Positions 8,244 through 17,014 are shown, counted from the stretch's first letter. The stretch is 64,000 nucleotides of DNA from JAMXLO01 sp963749575 (GCA_963749575.1 CAVVNM010000023.1:124001-188000), one strand, 5' to 3'. Notes: generated from the letters alone by a model not told the origin. Program-made: numbers and translations.

Positions 8244-9214
8244 GTGATCGGCCAGAACGTTCCAGACGGCACGGCACTGATCGGTCCGACGAGATCATGG
8301 CCACCAATCGTTGCCAAAAGCTCGAAGAGCTGAGCGGCGGCGCGGCGTTCCGGATCGCCCCAGCGAATCGGAATGCCGTGGCGGTACCAGTCGCGCAGCC
8401 GCTCCAGCTCAGCATCATCCACAGCGCCGGTAAGTGGTTGCACGCGTTGCCACTCGGCATCCGATGTCATCAGGATGCTGCGTGCCTGGCGCGAGGCGGC
8501 CACGAGTCCGTCGATCAGCGCCGTGTTCTGCCCGGCCCAACGCTCCGCGAACGTGTAGCCGATATACGGGACGCCTGCCGGAATTCCCATCGCGGTGACC
8601 GCGTCTTCCACCGCCAGGATGCGGCGCGCCCCGGCGGCCTGGGCCTTCGCTGCGAACGTCCAGTAGGTCAACAGCGCATCCAGACGGCCGGCCTTCATCT
8701 GTTCGGCGAGCAGCGGCGGAGGCCCGAAGCTCTTGTTCGCTCTGCCATCGAGGTCAACTCCGTAGCGCTGCGACGCATAGGCGCGCAGGATCAGCCAGCT
8801 CTTGTCGAGCGGACTGCCGGCGATGCCGAGCGCACGTCCAGCCAGATCGGGCACGTCGCGCACCGGAGAACCGGCAGGCGCGATCAACGCTCCCACTGCG
8901 TTGGAGAACGGTACGAAGGTCCAATCCGCTCCGACACCGCGCTGGCGTGCCACCCAAAGCCAGTCGACCACGATCATGTCGACCTGACCGGACTGCAAGG
9001 CGACCTGGGTAGCTTGCGCGGTGGCGAGTTCCATCGACGCGAGCGCGATGCCCGCGGCCGTGTCCAGCGCATGGTGGCGGATCACGTCGATTTCCCACGA
9101 CACCGTACCGAAGCGCAGTACACCAACACGAATTGGCGGCAATGGCGCGGCACGCATCGGCGTGGCGGTGACCGAAAGGGTTGCGCCCAGCAGCGTGCGG
9201 CGCGCCATACGCAT
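8225..9214 (-). CDS. periplasmic binding protein, SsuA/NrtA-like
   Basis: A 329-aa protein with a leader containing a twin-arginine-like start (MRMARRTLLG) and cleavage near MRAAP. The mature part has IRVGVLRFGTVSWE, VALQSGQVDMIVVDWLWVAR and LAEQMKAGRLDALLTYWTF, typical of the nitrate/sulfonate/taurine binding family. A GGGAGGA ribosome site precedes the ATG. It is the first gene of a three-gene ABC operon transcribed away from gfa. The position inside a methylotrophy island suggests a substrate such as a sulfonate, a cofactor precursor or a metal chelate, but the sequence does not say which. Confidence 0.85.
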   Translation of the reverse strand: MRMARRTLLGATLSVTATPMRAAPLPPIRVGVLRFGTVSWEIDVIRHHALDTAAGIALASMELATAQATQVALQSGQVDMIVVDWLWVARQRGVGADWTFVPFSNAVGALIAPAGSPVRDVPDLAGRALGIAGSPLDKSWLILRAYASQRYGVDLDGRANKSFGPPPLLAEQMKAGRLDALLTYWTFAAKAQAAGARRILAVEDAVTAMGIPAGVPYIGYTFAERWAGQNTALIDGLVAASRQARSILMTSDAEWQRVQPLTGAVDDAELERLRDWYRHGIPIRWGDPERRAAAQLFELLATIGGHDLVGPISAVPSGTFWPITWQSDA

Positions 9215-9397
9215 CGGTTTTTCCTCCCGGGATCCGGCGCGATTATCCCCGCATCGCTCGGTACGCTGTCAATGGGGCTGCTACGGCCGCGGCTTTGCCC
9301 AGCCTCTCGCTTTGCCATAGCATTGAGCTCGCCGCTCGGGCTACCAACAGCGGACGGCGCGGTCGGGTATGGCCCGCCGAAATCAAGGGAGCGCACA

Positions 9398-9976
9398 ATG
9401 TCCGAGACGATTCACATTCATCCATCGGTGGATCAGGGCGTGAAGCCCGGCTCCGCGAATTTCGCCGGCGGGACGCTGGTGTGCAAATGCGCGCAGGCGC
9501 CGGTGAAGGTCGCCATCACGGGGCAGGTTGCCTATGACCACGCGTGTGGTTGCACCAAGTGCTGGAAGCCCGCCGGAGCGACCTTCTCGGTGGTGGCCGT
9601 GGTGCCGCGCGCCAACCTGAGCGTAGCGGAGAACGGCGACAAGCTGGCGATCGTGGACCCGAGTGCCGCGATCCAGCGATACGCCTGCAAGGGATGCGGC
9701 GTGCACATGTACGGGCGGATCGAGAACACCAGGCATCCGTTCTACGGCTTCGATTTCGTGCATCCCGAGCTGTTCCAGGAGCAGGGTTGGGCGCCGCCGG
9801 AATTCGCGGCTTTTGTGTCCTCGGTGATTGAATCCGGTGTCAGCCCGGACCGGATGGCCGGCATCCGCGGCCGGCTGAAGCAGCTTGGCCTCGAGCCGTA
9901 CGACGCCCTGTCGCCGCCGCTGATGGATGCGATCGCCACCCACATCGCCAAGGCCTCCGGCGCGCTGCCGGCCTGA
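9398..9976 (+). CDS. gfa: S-(hydroxymethyl)glutathione synthase (Gfa family)
   Basis: A 192-aa zinc protein that speeds the condensation of formaldehyde with glutathione in the cytoplasm, the first step of glutathione-dependent formaldehyde oxidation. Zinc-ligand cysteines are visible at C29/C31 (CKC), C50/C52/C55 (CGCTKC) and C97/C100 (CKGC), and the length is normal for the family. The start is the ATG at 9398, preceded by an AAGGGAG ribosome site; the longer open frame upstream is antisense to the binding protein and is not used. It converges on adhC, the next enzyme of the pathway, with a terminator hairpin between them. Confidence 0.93.
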   Translation: MSETIHIHPSVDQGVKPGSANFAGGTLVCKCAQAPVKVAITGQVAYDHACGCTKCWKPAGATFSVVAVVPRANLSVAENGDKLAIVDPSAAIQRYACKGCGVHMYGRIENTRHPFYGFDFVHPELFQEQGWAPPEFAAFVSSVIESGVSPDRMAGIRGRLKQLGLEPYDALSPPLMDAIATHIAKASGALPA

Positions 9977-9989
9977 GCTCCGGCAGCGC
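9962..9989. terminator. bidirectional hairpin between gfa and adhC
   Basis: A perfect inverted repeat with 10-bp arms, GCGCTGCCGG and CCGGCAGCGC, separated by an 8-nt loop that contains the gfa stop codon. It sits between two convergent genes, as expected for a shared terminator. There is no U-run on either side, so the call rests on the stem and the position. Confidence 0.6.
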
Positions 9990-10008
9990 TGAAGCGGGGG
10001 GCGAAGGA

Positions 10009-11118
10009 TCAGTAGGTCACGACGCTGCGGATGCTTTCGCCCCGCCGCATCAACTCGAACCCCTCGTTGATGCGCTCGAACGGCAGCACGTGAGTGATCA
10101 GGTCGTCGATGTTGATGCGACGTTCCATGTACCAATCGACGATGCGGGGCACATCGGTGCGCCCCCGCGCGCCGCCGAACGCGGTGCCCTTCCAGACGCG
10201 GCCGGTCACCAGCTGAAATGGCCGGGTGGCGATTTCCTGCCCCGCTCCCGCGACACCGATGATGATCGATTGGCCCCAGCCGCGATGGGCACATTCCAGC
10301 GCCTGGCGCATGACCTTCACGTTGCCAATGCACTCGAAGCTGTAGTCGGCGCCGCCACGCGTCAGATCCACCAGGTACGGGACCACGTCGCCCTGGACCT
10401 CGGCCGGATTGACGAAATGCGTCATGCCGAATCGTTCGGCAATGCCGCGACGGTTTGGGTTGAGATCGACGCCGACGATCATCTCCGCGCCGACCAGGCG
10501 CAGACCCTGGATCACGTTCAGCCCTATGCCGCCGAGACCGAACACCACGCAGCGCGCGCCGGCTTCGACCTTGGCCGTGTTCATCACCGCGCCCAGGCCA
10601 GTGGTAACACCGCAGCCGATGTAGCAGACCTTCTCGAACGGCGCGTCTTCGCGGATCTTTGCCACCGCGATCTCCGGCAGCACGGTGAAGTTCGCGAAGG
10701 TCGACGTGCCCATGTAGTGCATCACCGGCGACCCGTTGCACGAGAACCGGCTGGTCCCGTCGGGCATGACGCCGCGTCCCTGGGTGGCGCGGATCGCGAC
10801 GCACAGATTGGTCTTGCGGCTGAGACAGTATTCGCACTGACGGCATTCCGGCGTGTAGAGCGGGATGACGTGGTCGCCCTGCTTCAGCGATGTCACGCCC
10901 GCTCCGACCTCGGCCACGATGCCGGCACCCTCATGGCCGAGGATCGCTGGGAAGATCCCCTCAGGATCCGCGCCGGATAGGGTGTATTCGTCGGTATGAC
11001 AGATGCCGGTGGCCTTGACTTCGATCAGCACCTCGCCTGCCCGCGGGCCTTCCACGTCCACCGTTTCCAAACTGAGCGGCTTGCCCGCCTCGCGGGCAAC
11101 GGCAGCACGAACCTTCAT
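10009..11118 (-). CDS. adhC: S-(hydroxymethyl)glutathione dehydrogenase / class III alcohol dehydrogenase
   Basis: A 369-aa zinc dehydrogenase that oxidises S-hydroxymethylglutathione to S-formylglutathione with NAD+. Catalytic zinc ligands appear as C40 (GICHTDEYTL) and H62-E63 (GHEGAG). The structural zinc loop has C92, C95, C98 and C106. The class III feature IRATQGRG (about 109-116) and the nucleotide-binding FGLGGIGLN are present. It lies in the methanol oxidation island and converges with gfa. A formylglutathione hydrolase is not in the window. The name flhA/frmA would also be acceptable. Confidence 0.94.
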   Translation of the reverse strand: MKVRAAVAREAGKPLSLETVDVEGPRAGEVLIEVKATGICHTDEYTLSGADPEGIFPAILGHEGAGIVAEVGAGVTSLKQGDHVIPLYTPECRQCEYCLSRKTNLCVAIRATQGRGVMPDGTSRFSCNGSPVMHYMGTSTFANFTVLPEIAVAKIREDAPFEKVCYIGCGVTTGLGAVMNTAKVEAGARCVVFGLGGIGLNVIQGLRLVGAEMIVGVDLNPNRRGIAERFGMTHFVNPAEVQGDVVPYLVDLTRGGADYSFECIGNVKVMRQALECAHRGWGQSIIIGVAGAGQEIATRPFQLVTGRVWKGTAFGGARGRTDVPRIVDWYMERRINIDDLITHVLPFERINEGFELMRRGESIRSVVTY

Positions 11119-11143
11119 TGCACGATCTCCCTCGGTGGGCTGA

Positions 11144-11551
11144 CTACTGCTTCTTTTTGCCGTCCGGCCCGAACTGTTCGAGATAGGCGATCACGTCCTT
11201 GCGCTTCTGCGCGTCCTTGAGGCCAGGAAAAATCATCTTCGTGTGGGGCACCACCGTCTGCGGCGATTCCAGATATCGGTCAAGTTCTTCCGGCGTCCAG
11301 ACGATGCCGGAGTTTTTGTTGGCCGGCGAATAGTTGAAGTCTGCGAAGGTGCCCGCCTTGCGGCCGACAACACCGTTCAGTACCGGCCCAACCGCGATCT
11401 TCGCACCGGGGCCGATCTGGTGGCAGGCGCGGCAAACCAAAAAATCCTTCTCGCCGGCCGCGGCATCCTGCGCCTGCACCGAGCCTGCTGCTGCCACGAG
11501 CAGCGCTACTGCAACGATTCCTCTCCCGAGCACTGCGTGCCCTCCTGCCAT
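11144..11551 (-). CDS. class I cytochrome c (c2/c-550-like)
   Basis: A 135-aa protein with a signal peptide cleaved near VQAQ, heme motif CRACH (C40, C43, H44) and the cytochrome c fold landmarks GPVLNGVVGRKAG and a Met ligand in TKMIFPG. The sequence resembles mitochondrial-type cytochrome c and could pass electrons from the quinoproteins to a terminal oxidase. The ATG at 11551 is chosen for its normal leader; a GTG three codons upstream is also possible. It lies 25 bp upstream of adhC on the same strand and is probably cotranscribed with it. Confidence 0.88.
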   Translation of the reverse strand: MAGGHAVLGRGIVAVALLVAAAGSVQAQDAAAGEKDFLVCRACHQIGPGAKIAVGPVLNGVVGRKAGTFADFNYSPANKNSGIVWTPEELDRYLESPQTVVPHTKMIFPGLKDAQKRKDVIAYLEQFGPDGKKKQ

Positions 11552-11603
11552 TGTGTTCACCGACCGAAGGTGCGGGCAGCGGCTGACCTGGTCAACGTGC
11601 CAA

Positions 11604-11816
11604 TCAGATTTTCTCGTCCTCCTGACCGGGCCATGCACAATGCCAGCGCGCCACACGCAGGCCGGGATGCTCTCCGATCCATTGGGCCAGGTAGGGCTGT
11701 GCCTGCATCACGCAGACGCGCAGCGAACCCGCCGACTGGAACAGGAGGTGATACTCGCGGCACCCGCCCGGGCTGACCAGGGTGCATGCCAAAACGACCA
11801 GATCGATCAGGTTCAT
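11604..11816 (-). CDS. conserved small hypothetical protein
   Basis: A 70-aa protein starting MNLIDLVVLACT, with C20 in GGCREYHLLF, then VCVMQAQPYLAQWIGEHP and VARWHC near the end. I recall a family of ~70-75 aa proteins in alphaproteobacteria with the same CREEHL...CMxxAQPxLAxW...RWxC pattern, so the frame is likely real although the function is unknown. The first hydrophobic stretch might act as a leader, leaving three cysteines (two visible pairs are possible) outside the cytoplasm. An upstream in-frame ATG at 11861 would add 15 residues that do not fit the family. Confidence 0.6.
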   Translation of the reverse strand: MNLIDLVVLACTLVSPGGCREYHLLFQSAGSLRVCVMQAQPYLAQWIGEHPGLRVARWHCAWPGQEDEKI

Positions 11817-11968
11817 CGCTCTTCTCAAGGCTCGGTGTCTGGGCTGTTCCGCAGATAGCATCCTGCCGCAATGGCTTGCCAGTTTTTCATCTCGGATGCG
11901 CTAATTCAATGATCTGAATGCCGCGGCGCCGCTTGAAGACGCCCGGATAGTGCTCCATCCTGCTTCAA

Positions 11969-13195
11969 ATGGAACGTCCAACGCTGCTGCCGCACAACCG
12001 GTTCGGCCGGCGGACCCTGGTTGCGGCCACCGCCGGTGTCGCGCTGGTCGGAGCACACGGCGCAGCGCGGTCCGATCCGGCCTCCGTTCAGGTCGGCTAC
12101 CTGCGCTGGCTGGAACCACGTCCGACGATCTCGCTGCTGGACAGGTCATCGCCGGACAATGGGCTGGCGGGCGCCAAGCTCGCCATGAGCGATAACAATA
12201 CCACCGGTAGCTTTATGAACCAGCAGTTCGAGCTTTCCGATGCGCCGGTACGTGCTGACGACGACCCTGTGAATATCCTTGCCGTTCTGGCGGACCGCGG
12301 TATCCGGTTGGTTCTGTCCGATCTTACGGCTGACCGACTGCTAGCGCTTGCCGATGCCGGCCGCGCCAGGCAGATGACACTGTTCAACATCAAGGCCCCG
12401 GACGATGCCCTGCGCCAGCAAGACTGTCGCGGCAACGTGATCCATGTGGCGCCTTCGCGCGCGATGCTTGCGGACGCGCTCGCTCAATACATGGTGTGGA
12501 AAAAGTGGTCCCGCTGGGTGTTGATCTATGGGTCGCATACCGAGGATGCATTGCTGGCGGATGCTTATCGCCGCGCTGCGCAGCGTTTTGGCGCGCGCAT
12601 TGTCAAGGAGCGCGAATTCAAGGATGCCGGCGGCGCGCGGCAAACCAATTCCGGTGTCGTGCAGACCCAGCAGCAAATGCCGGTGTTTACCCAGGGACTA
12701 CCCGACTTTGACGTGCTGATCGCCGCCGATGAGAACGAGGTGTTCGCAAACTATCTGCCGTATCGAACCTGGGACGCGCGGCCGGTGGCAGGATCAGCCG
12801 GGCTGCGGCCCGTGAGCTGGGATCCGGCCAGCGAATCCTGGGGCGGGACGCAGCTGCAGGACCGGTTCATGCGGATGGCGCACCGTCGGATGACCGAACT
12901 CGACATGCAGGCGTGGACCGCGTGCCGGATGATTGGCGAGGCCGCAAGCCGCACCAGATCAGTCGATCCGGCAAAGATCATCCAGGATATGAAGAGCGCC
13001 GATTACGGCATCGCAGCCTACAAGGGGCAGAAGCTGTCACTGCGCGACTGGGATCTGCAGCTTCGACAACCAATTCTGCTATCGGACGGCCGTGCCGTGG
13101 TATCGATCTCGCCGCAACCGGGTTTTCTGCACCAGGTGACGGAGCTCGACACACTTGGCTTCGACCGGCCGGAAACCAGGTGCAAATTGCTATGA
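11969..13195 (+). CDS. PQQ alcohol dehydrogenase-linked ABC substrate-binding protein (branched-chain-amino-acid-binding fold)
   Basis: A 408-aa exported protein. The leader has RFGRRTLVAATAG, so Tat or Sec export is possible. The mature part starts VQVGYLRWLEPRPTISLLD and contains GAKLAMSDNNTTGSFM and WVLIYGSHTEDALLADAYRRAAQRFGARIV, which matches the type I periplasmic binding proteins of the PQQ-dependent alcohol dehydrogenase ABC system (PedA-like). It is the first gene of a rightward operon, and its stop overlaps the next start (ATGA). In P. putida the related PedA1A2BC system supports lanthanide-dependent growth; the same role here is inferred. Confidence 0.85.
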   Translation: MERPTLLPHNRFGRRTLVAATAGVALVGAHGAARSDPASVQVGYLRWLEPRPTISLLDRSSPDNGLAGAKLAMSDNNTTGSFMNQQFELSDAPVRADDDPVNILAVLADRGIRLVLSDLTADRLLALADAGRARQMTLFNIKAPDDALRQQDCRGNVIHVAPSRAMLADALAQYMVWKKWSRWVLIYGSHTEDALLADAYRRAAQRFGARIVKEREFKDAGGARQTNSGVVQTQQQMPVFTQGLPDFDVLIAADENEVFANYLPYRTWDARPVAGSAGLRPVSWDPASESWGGTQLQDRFMRMAHRRMTELDMQAWTACRMIGEAASRTRSVDPAKIIQDMKSADYGIAAYKGQKLSLRDWDLQLRQPILLSDGRAVVSISPQPGFLHQVTELDTLGFDRPETRCKLL

Positions 13196-14175
13196 ACTGC
13201 GGCAATTGGCTGCCGCCATGCGTGCTGGCCGGCTTGATCCTGACAGCGCCATTCTGGCCGGCGGCCGCGTACACGGCCTATGTGACGAACGAGCGCGACA
13301 ACTCGATCAGCGTTGTCGATCTCGACCAGATGAAGACCGTGAAGACGGTGCCGGTCGGCCAGCGTCCGCGTGGCATTACCATGACCGCCGACGGCAGCAC
13401 GATCCTGGTGTGCGCAAGCGACGACGACACGATCCAGATGATCGACGTCGCCACCTTGCGCATCATCGGCGATCTGCCATCGGGTCCGGATCCAGAGACG
13501 TTTGCTCTGCACGTCTCGGGCAATCCGCTCTATGTGTCGAACGAGGACGACAACATTGTCACCGTGATCGACGTGCCGACACGCAAGGTGATCGCGGAGA
13601 TACCGACGGGAGTTGAGCCAGAAGGCATGGCGGTGAGCCCGGATGGCCAGACGATCGTGAACACATCCGAGACCACCAATATGGCGCATTTCCTCGACTA
13701 CAAGACGCGCAAGATGGTGGCCGGCGTGCTGGTCGATGCTCGCCCGCGCGGCGCCATGTTCAAGCACGACGGATCCGAGGTCTGGGTCTCGTCGGAACTC
13801 GGCGGCACCGTCAGCGTGATCGATCCGGTGCAGCACGCCGTCACCCACAGGATCTCCTTCGATGTGCAGGGCCTGCGCGCGGAGGCGATCCAGCCGGTGG
13901 GCATCCAGTTCACGCGCGACGACGCGACGGCCTTCGTCGCGCTCGGGCCGGCCAACCGCGTCGCGGTGATCGACGCGAAGACATACCAGGTCCGGAAGTA
14001 CCTGCTGGTGGGACAACGGGTCTGGCAGATGGCGTTCACACCGGACCAGAAGTACCTCTTGACTACCAACGGGCTGTCCAACGACATCTCGATGATCGAC
14101 GTCGCCTCGCTCGATGTGGTGAAGTCGATCCAGGTCGGTCGTCTGCCGTGGGGCGTGGTCGTGTCGCCAAAATGA
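13192..14175 (+). CDS. PQQ-linked YVTN-family beta-propeller protein
   Basis: A 327-aa exported protein with a signal peptide ending near AAAYTA, followed by seven or so YVTN-type repeats such as YVTNERDNSISVVD, LYVSNEDDNIVTVID and KYLLTTNGLSNDISMID. It matches the beta-propeller proteins that accompany PQQ alcohol dehydrogenase ABC transporters. The start overlaps the previous stop by 4 bp and its stop overlaps the ATPase start by 4 bp. It probably acts in the periplasm as a scaffold or a ligand-binding partner; no catalytic residues can be assigned. Confidence 0.87.
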   Translation: MNCGNWLPPCVLAGLILTAPFWPAAAYTAYVTNERDNSISVVDLDQMKTVKTVPVGQRPRGITMTADGSTILVCASDDDTIQMIDVATLRIIGDLPSGPDPETFALHVSGNPLYVSNEDDNIVTVIDVPTRKVIAEIPTGVEPEGMAVSPDGQTIVNTSETTNMAHFLDYKTRKMVAGVLVDARPRGAMFKHDGSEVWVSSELGGTVSVIDPVQHAVTHRISFDVQGLRAEAIQPVGIQFTRDDATAFVALGPANRVAVIDAKTYQVRKYLLVGQRVWQMAFTPDQKYLLTTNGLSNDISMIDVASLDVVKSIQVGRLPWGVVVSPK

Positions 14176-14972
14176 GCGCTGATGCGATCACCGAGCTGGC
14201 GCCAGGCGCAGTGCCCGACGCCCCGCCAGCCGTTGCGGCGCTCGCGGTACACGCCGTCAGCCACGCCTATGGCACGCGCGAGGCATTGCGGGATGTGAGC
14301 CTGACCGTGCCTCAATCGCGCTTCACCGCGCTGCTTGGCCTGAACGGCGCAGGCAAGACCACGCTGTTTTCGCTGATCACGCGGCTCTACGATACACGTC
14401 ACGGATCGATCGAGGTGCTCGGTCATCGTGTGTCGCGTGAGCCAGGCAAGGCGTTGCGCCTGCTCGGTGTGGTGTTTCAGGCGCGCACGCTCGATCTGGA
14501 CATCTCGGTCATGGACAACTTGCTCTATCACGCGGCGCTGCATGGCATTGGCCGCCGCGAAGCACGTGAACGGTCGCTTGCCGCGCTCCAGGAGATCGGT
14601 TTGGACGACCGCGCCAAGGAAGCCGTGCGGAGATTGTCGGGCGGTCAGATGCGGCGAGTCGAGATCGTACGGGCACTGCTGCACCGGCCCCGTGTCCTGG
14701 TGCTGGACGAACCGACGGTCGGGCTGGACGTCGCCTCCCGTTCCGCCATCCTGCGTCATGTGCGCGCGCTCGTTCGCGAGCGCGGTGTCGCCGTGTTGTG
14801 GGCAACCCATCTTCTCGACGAAGTCGTGGCTGCTGATGCGGTTGTCGTGCTGCACCGCGGCCATGTTCTCGCGGCAGGCAATGTGTCGGATGTCGTGGCG
14901 TCGTCGGGCGCCGTGGACATGCGGAGCGCCTTTGTCGCGCTGACCGGTGCCGCGCCGGAGGGGCCGGAGTGA
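14172..14972 (+). CDS. ABC transporter ATP-binding protein, PQQ-linked set 2 (PedB/LutE-like)
   Basis: A 266-aa ATPase with Walker A GLNGAGKTT (residues 56-64), VVFQARTLDLD (100-110), signature LSGGQM (155-160), Walker B VLVLDEP (175-181) and H-loop ATHLLDEV. It resembles the ATPases of the PQQ-dependent alcohol dehydrogenase system. The start is the ATG at 14172 overlapping the propeller stop; it is followed by a GTG-started permease with a 4-bp overlap. The two ATPases of the window differ in length and C-terminal region, so they are not recent duplicates. Confidence 0.92.
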   Translation: MSADAITELAPGAVPDAPPAVAALAVHAVSHAYGTREALRDVSLTVPQSRFTALLGLNGAGKTTLFSLITRLYDTRHGSIEVLGHRVSREPGKALRLLGVVFQARTLDLDISVMDNLLYHAALHGIGRREARERSLAALQEIGLDDRAKEAVRRLSGGQMRRVEIVRALLHRPRVLVLDEPTVGLDVASRSAILRHVRALVRERGVAVLWATHLLDEVVAADAVVVLHRGHVLAAGNVSDVVASSGAVDMRSAFVALTGAAPEGPE

Positions 14973-15808
14973 GCGTCGCCGCAAACCGCGATCGAACTGC
15001 GAACTTCACGCTTGGGCAGTATCTCATCTGCCTGCGCGGCATCGCCTGGCGCGAGGCGCTGCGCTTCCTCAATCAGCGAGAACGCTTTGTCTCAGCGCTG
15101 GTGCGGCCACTGGTGTGGCTGTTCATCTTCGCCGCCGGATTCCGTCAGATCCTCGGTGTGTCGATCATTCCGCCATACCAGACCTATGTCCTGTACGAGG
15201 TCTATGTCACGCCCGGACTGATGGCGATGATCCAATTGTTCAACGGTATGCAGTCCTCGCTCTCGATGGTCTACGACCGCGAGATGGGCAACATGCGCAT
15301 GTTGCTGGTCAGCCCGTTTCCACGTTGGTTCCTGCTGGTGGGCAAGCTGCTGGCAAGCACGGCGGTGTCGATCTCGCAGGTCTATGCCTATCTGGTCATC
15401 GCCTGGCTCTGGGGAATCGAGGCACCGCTCTGGGGATATGTCACCGTGCTTCCCGCGCTCGCGCTGTCCGGCATGATGCTCGGGGCGCTCGGTATGCTGC
15501 TGTCCTCGGTTATCCGGCAGCTCGAGAATTTCGCCGGCGTGATGAATTTCGTGATCTTTCCGATGTTCTTTGCCTCGTCCGCGTTGTACCCGCTGTGGCT
15601 GGTGCAGCAGTCGAGCCCGGTCGTCTATGCCATCTGCCGGCTGAACCCGTTCACCTATGCCGTCGAGCTGATTCGCTTCGCCTTGTACATGGAGATCGAC
15701 TGGACGTCGCTCGCGGTGGTGGTGGTCATGACCATCGTGTTCACGACGGGAGCGATCATCGCCTACGACCCTGCGCGCGGCCTGATCGCGCGCCGCGGCG
15801 GCGGATGA
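14969..15808 (+). CDS. ABC-2 type permease, PQQ-linked set 2 (PedC/LutF-like)
   Basis: A 279-aa membrane protein with six predicted segments and ABC-2 features: VRPLVWLFIFAAGFRQI, SMVYDREMGNMRMLLVSPFPRWFLL and the closing RLNPFTYAVELIRFAL motif. It matches the permeases of the PQQ alcohol dehydrogenase ABC system. The GTG start overlaps the ATPase stop, and the stop overlaps the next gene's ATG, so the operon is tightly coupled. Direction of transport cannot be told from sequence, although lanthanide work on Lut/Ped systems points to uptake. Confidence 0.9.
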   Translation: MSVAANRDRTANFTLGQYLICLRGIAWREALRFLNQRERFVSALVRPLVWLFIFAAGFRQILGVSIIPPYQTYVLYEVYVTPGLMAMIQLFNGMQSSLSMVYDREMGNMRMLLVSPFPRWFLLVGKLLASTAVSISQVYAYLVIAWLWGIEAPLWGYVTVLPALALSGMMLGALGMLLSSVIRQLENFAGVMNFVIFPMFFASSALYPLWLVQQSSPVVYAICRLNPFTYAVELIRFALYMEIDWTSLAVVVVMTIVFTTGAIIAYDPARGLIARRGGG

Positions 15809-16431
15809 CATCGCGCCGTCTTGGCGCCGCAGGGCTTACGGTAGGCGTCGCTCTCTGCGCAGCCGCCGCCAGGTCGGCGCCACCTGGCCCACGTGATCTC
15901 GACTGGCCATGCCAGCAGATCAAGGTTCCGCAGCTTTCTCTGGCCGCGGTGTGGTCAGGTCCTGCGCTGGATCGGCAACCAGAGGACTGGCAGCAGGACC
16001 CGGAAGTGGTTGATCTGGTCCGGGAGTTGACCCAGCGGCGGGTGCCGATCGAGCAGGCACAGAACAAACTCCGCGCATTCGCAGCGCAGGCCGGAGATCA
16101 CAAACAGCCGAAGCTGCTGCAACTGCTGGCCGGACTGTTCAGCGCACTCAACGACGAACGCACCGCGGTCATTGCAGGTCTCGACCGGTTCGGCGCCCGC
16201 CAGAAGGAGCTCGCCGCGGAACTGCGCAATGACAACGCAAAGCTGCGGGCCGTGCAGGCTGACCCTTCATCCGAGGCGAGCGTTGCCAATCAGATGACCC
16301 AACTGCTCACTTGGGAGGCACAGGTCTTTCAAGACCGGCGCCAGGCGCTGAGCTATGCCTGCGAAGTGCCGGCCAAGATCGAGCAGAGATTGTTTGCATT
16401 GGCACGGACCATCCAGGACGCATTGCAATGA
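15805..16431 (+). CDS. exported protein of the PQQ-linked ABC operon, unknown function
   Basis: A 208-aa protein with a signal peptide (about residues 1-25, ending ARSAP). The mature part begins with DLDWPCQQIKVPQLSLAAVWSGP and then becomes strongly helical and charged (QAQNKLRAFAAQ, RQKELAAELRNDNAKLRAVQ), suggesting a coiled-coil-like bundle. One cysteine lies near the N-terminus and one near the C-terminus (SYACEVP). It is the last gene of the rightward operon, coupled to the permease by a 4-bp overlap, and converges on the CxxxCW gene. I do not know a function. Similar proteins occur in PQQ/ABC clusters. Confidence 0.75.
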   Translation: MTSRRLGAAGLTVGVALCAAAARSAPPGPRDLDWPCQQIKVPQLSLAAVWSGPALDRQPEDWQQDPEVVDLVRELTQRRVPIEQAQNKLRAFAAQAGDHKQPKLLQLLAGLFSALNDERTAVIAGLDRFGARQKELAAELRNDNAKLRAVQADPSSEASVANQMTQLLTWEAQVFQDRRQALSYACEVPAKIEQRLFALARTIQDALQ

Positions 16432-16447
16432 GCGTGCAGTGGCTCGG

Positions 16448-17014
16448 TCATTCGGTTGCCGGTGGTCGTGGCATCGGGGTGCGCAACTCCAACGGCAGGT
16501 GAGTCGCCGCCCAGCCATCGGTGCCATCCGGATACCAGGCCACGTGCGGATAGCCGATCGTGATCGCACGCTTCGCCGCGTTCCATGACATCCAGCAATT
16601 CGCCAGACAATAGAACACGAGCGTGCGACTCCGATCGCCACCGCTGGCCTGTTCCAGTCCATGCCTGAAGTACTGTTCCATTGCCGGGGCCAAGGCTCCG
16701 TAGCCGGTGTCGGGCAGCCAGATGCTGCCAGGCACGTCCTGTCGTGGTTTCTCGCGCCATATTGTCGAGGCCGGCAATCCGACCGGACGCGGCACCTGCG
16801 GCAGCACATCGATGAACACCGCATCATGCTGTTCCCAGTGAGCCCGCGCCGCGTCCGTCGACATGACCGTTGCGCCGCGCAACGTGGCCGGTGTCGGCGA
16901 GCGATAATCGTCCATGCGATATCCGGTCGGCTCGGGTACGGCGTCAGGCGTTGCGGCGCCAACCAGAAGTGCCATGCCAAGAGTTGCGGCCGAGCGCGAA
17001 CACGCCGTTCTCAT
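16448..17014 (-). CDS. PQQ-dependent catabolism-associated Cys-Cys-Trp motif protein (rhodanese-like)
   Basis: A 188-aa exported protein with a leader ending near VGAATPDA. The core has TDAARAHWEQHDAVFIDVLP and the diagnostic stretch FYCLANCWMSWNAAKRA, with C136, C140 and W141. It belongs to the family known from PQQ gene clusters for its paired-cysteine-Trp motif, with a rhodanese-like layout in which a cysteine could carry a thiol or persulfide. The ATG at 17014 overlaps the xoxJ stop by 4 bp. It is the last gene of the xoxF-xoxG-xoxJ operon. The function is unknown; thiol redox or sulfur transfer in the periplasm is an inference. Confidence 0.85.
   Translation of the reverse strand: MRTACSRSAATLGMALLVGAATPDAVPEPTGYRMDDYRSPTPATLRGATVMSTDAARAHWEQHDAVFIDVLPQVPRPVGLPASTIWREKPRQDVPGSIWLPDTGYGALAPAMEQYFRHGLEQASGGDRSRTLVFYCLANCWMSWNAAKRAITIGYPHVAWYPDGTDGWAATHLPLELRTPMPRPPATE

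Noticed and set aside
9383..10846. A long open frame antisense to gfa and within adhC
   Set aside because: Both underlying genes are well supported, and the frame has Arg/Gly/His-rich shadow composition.
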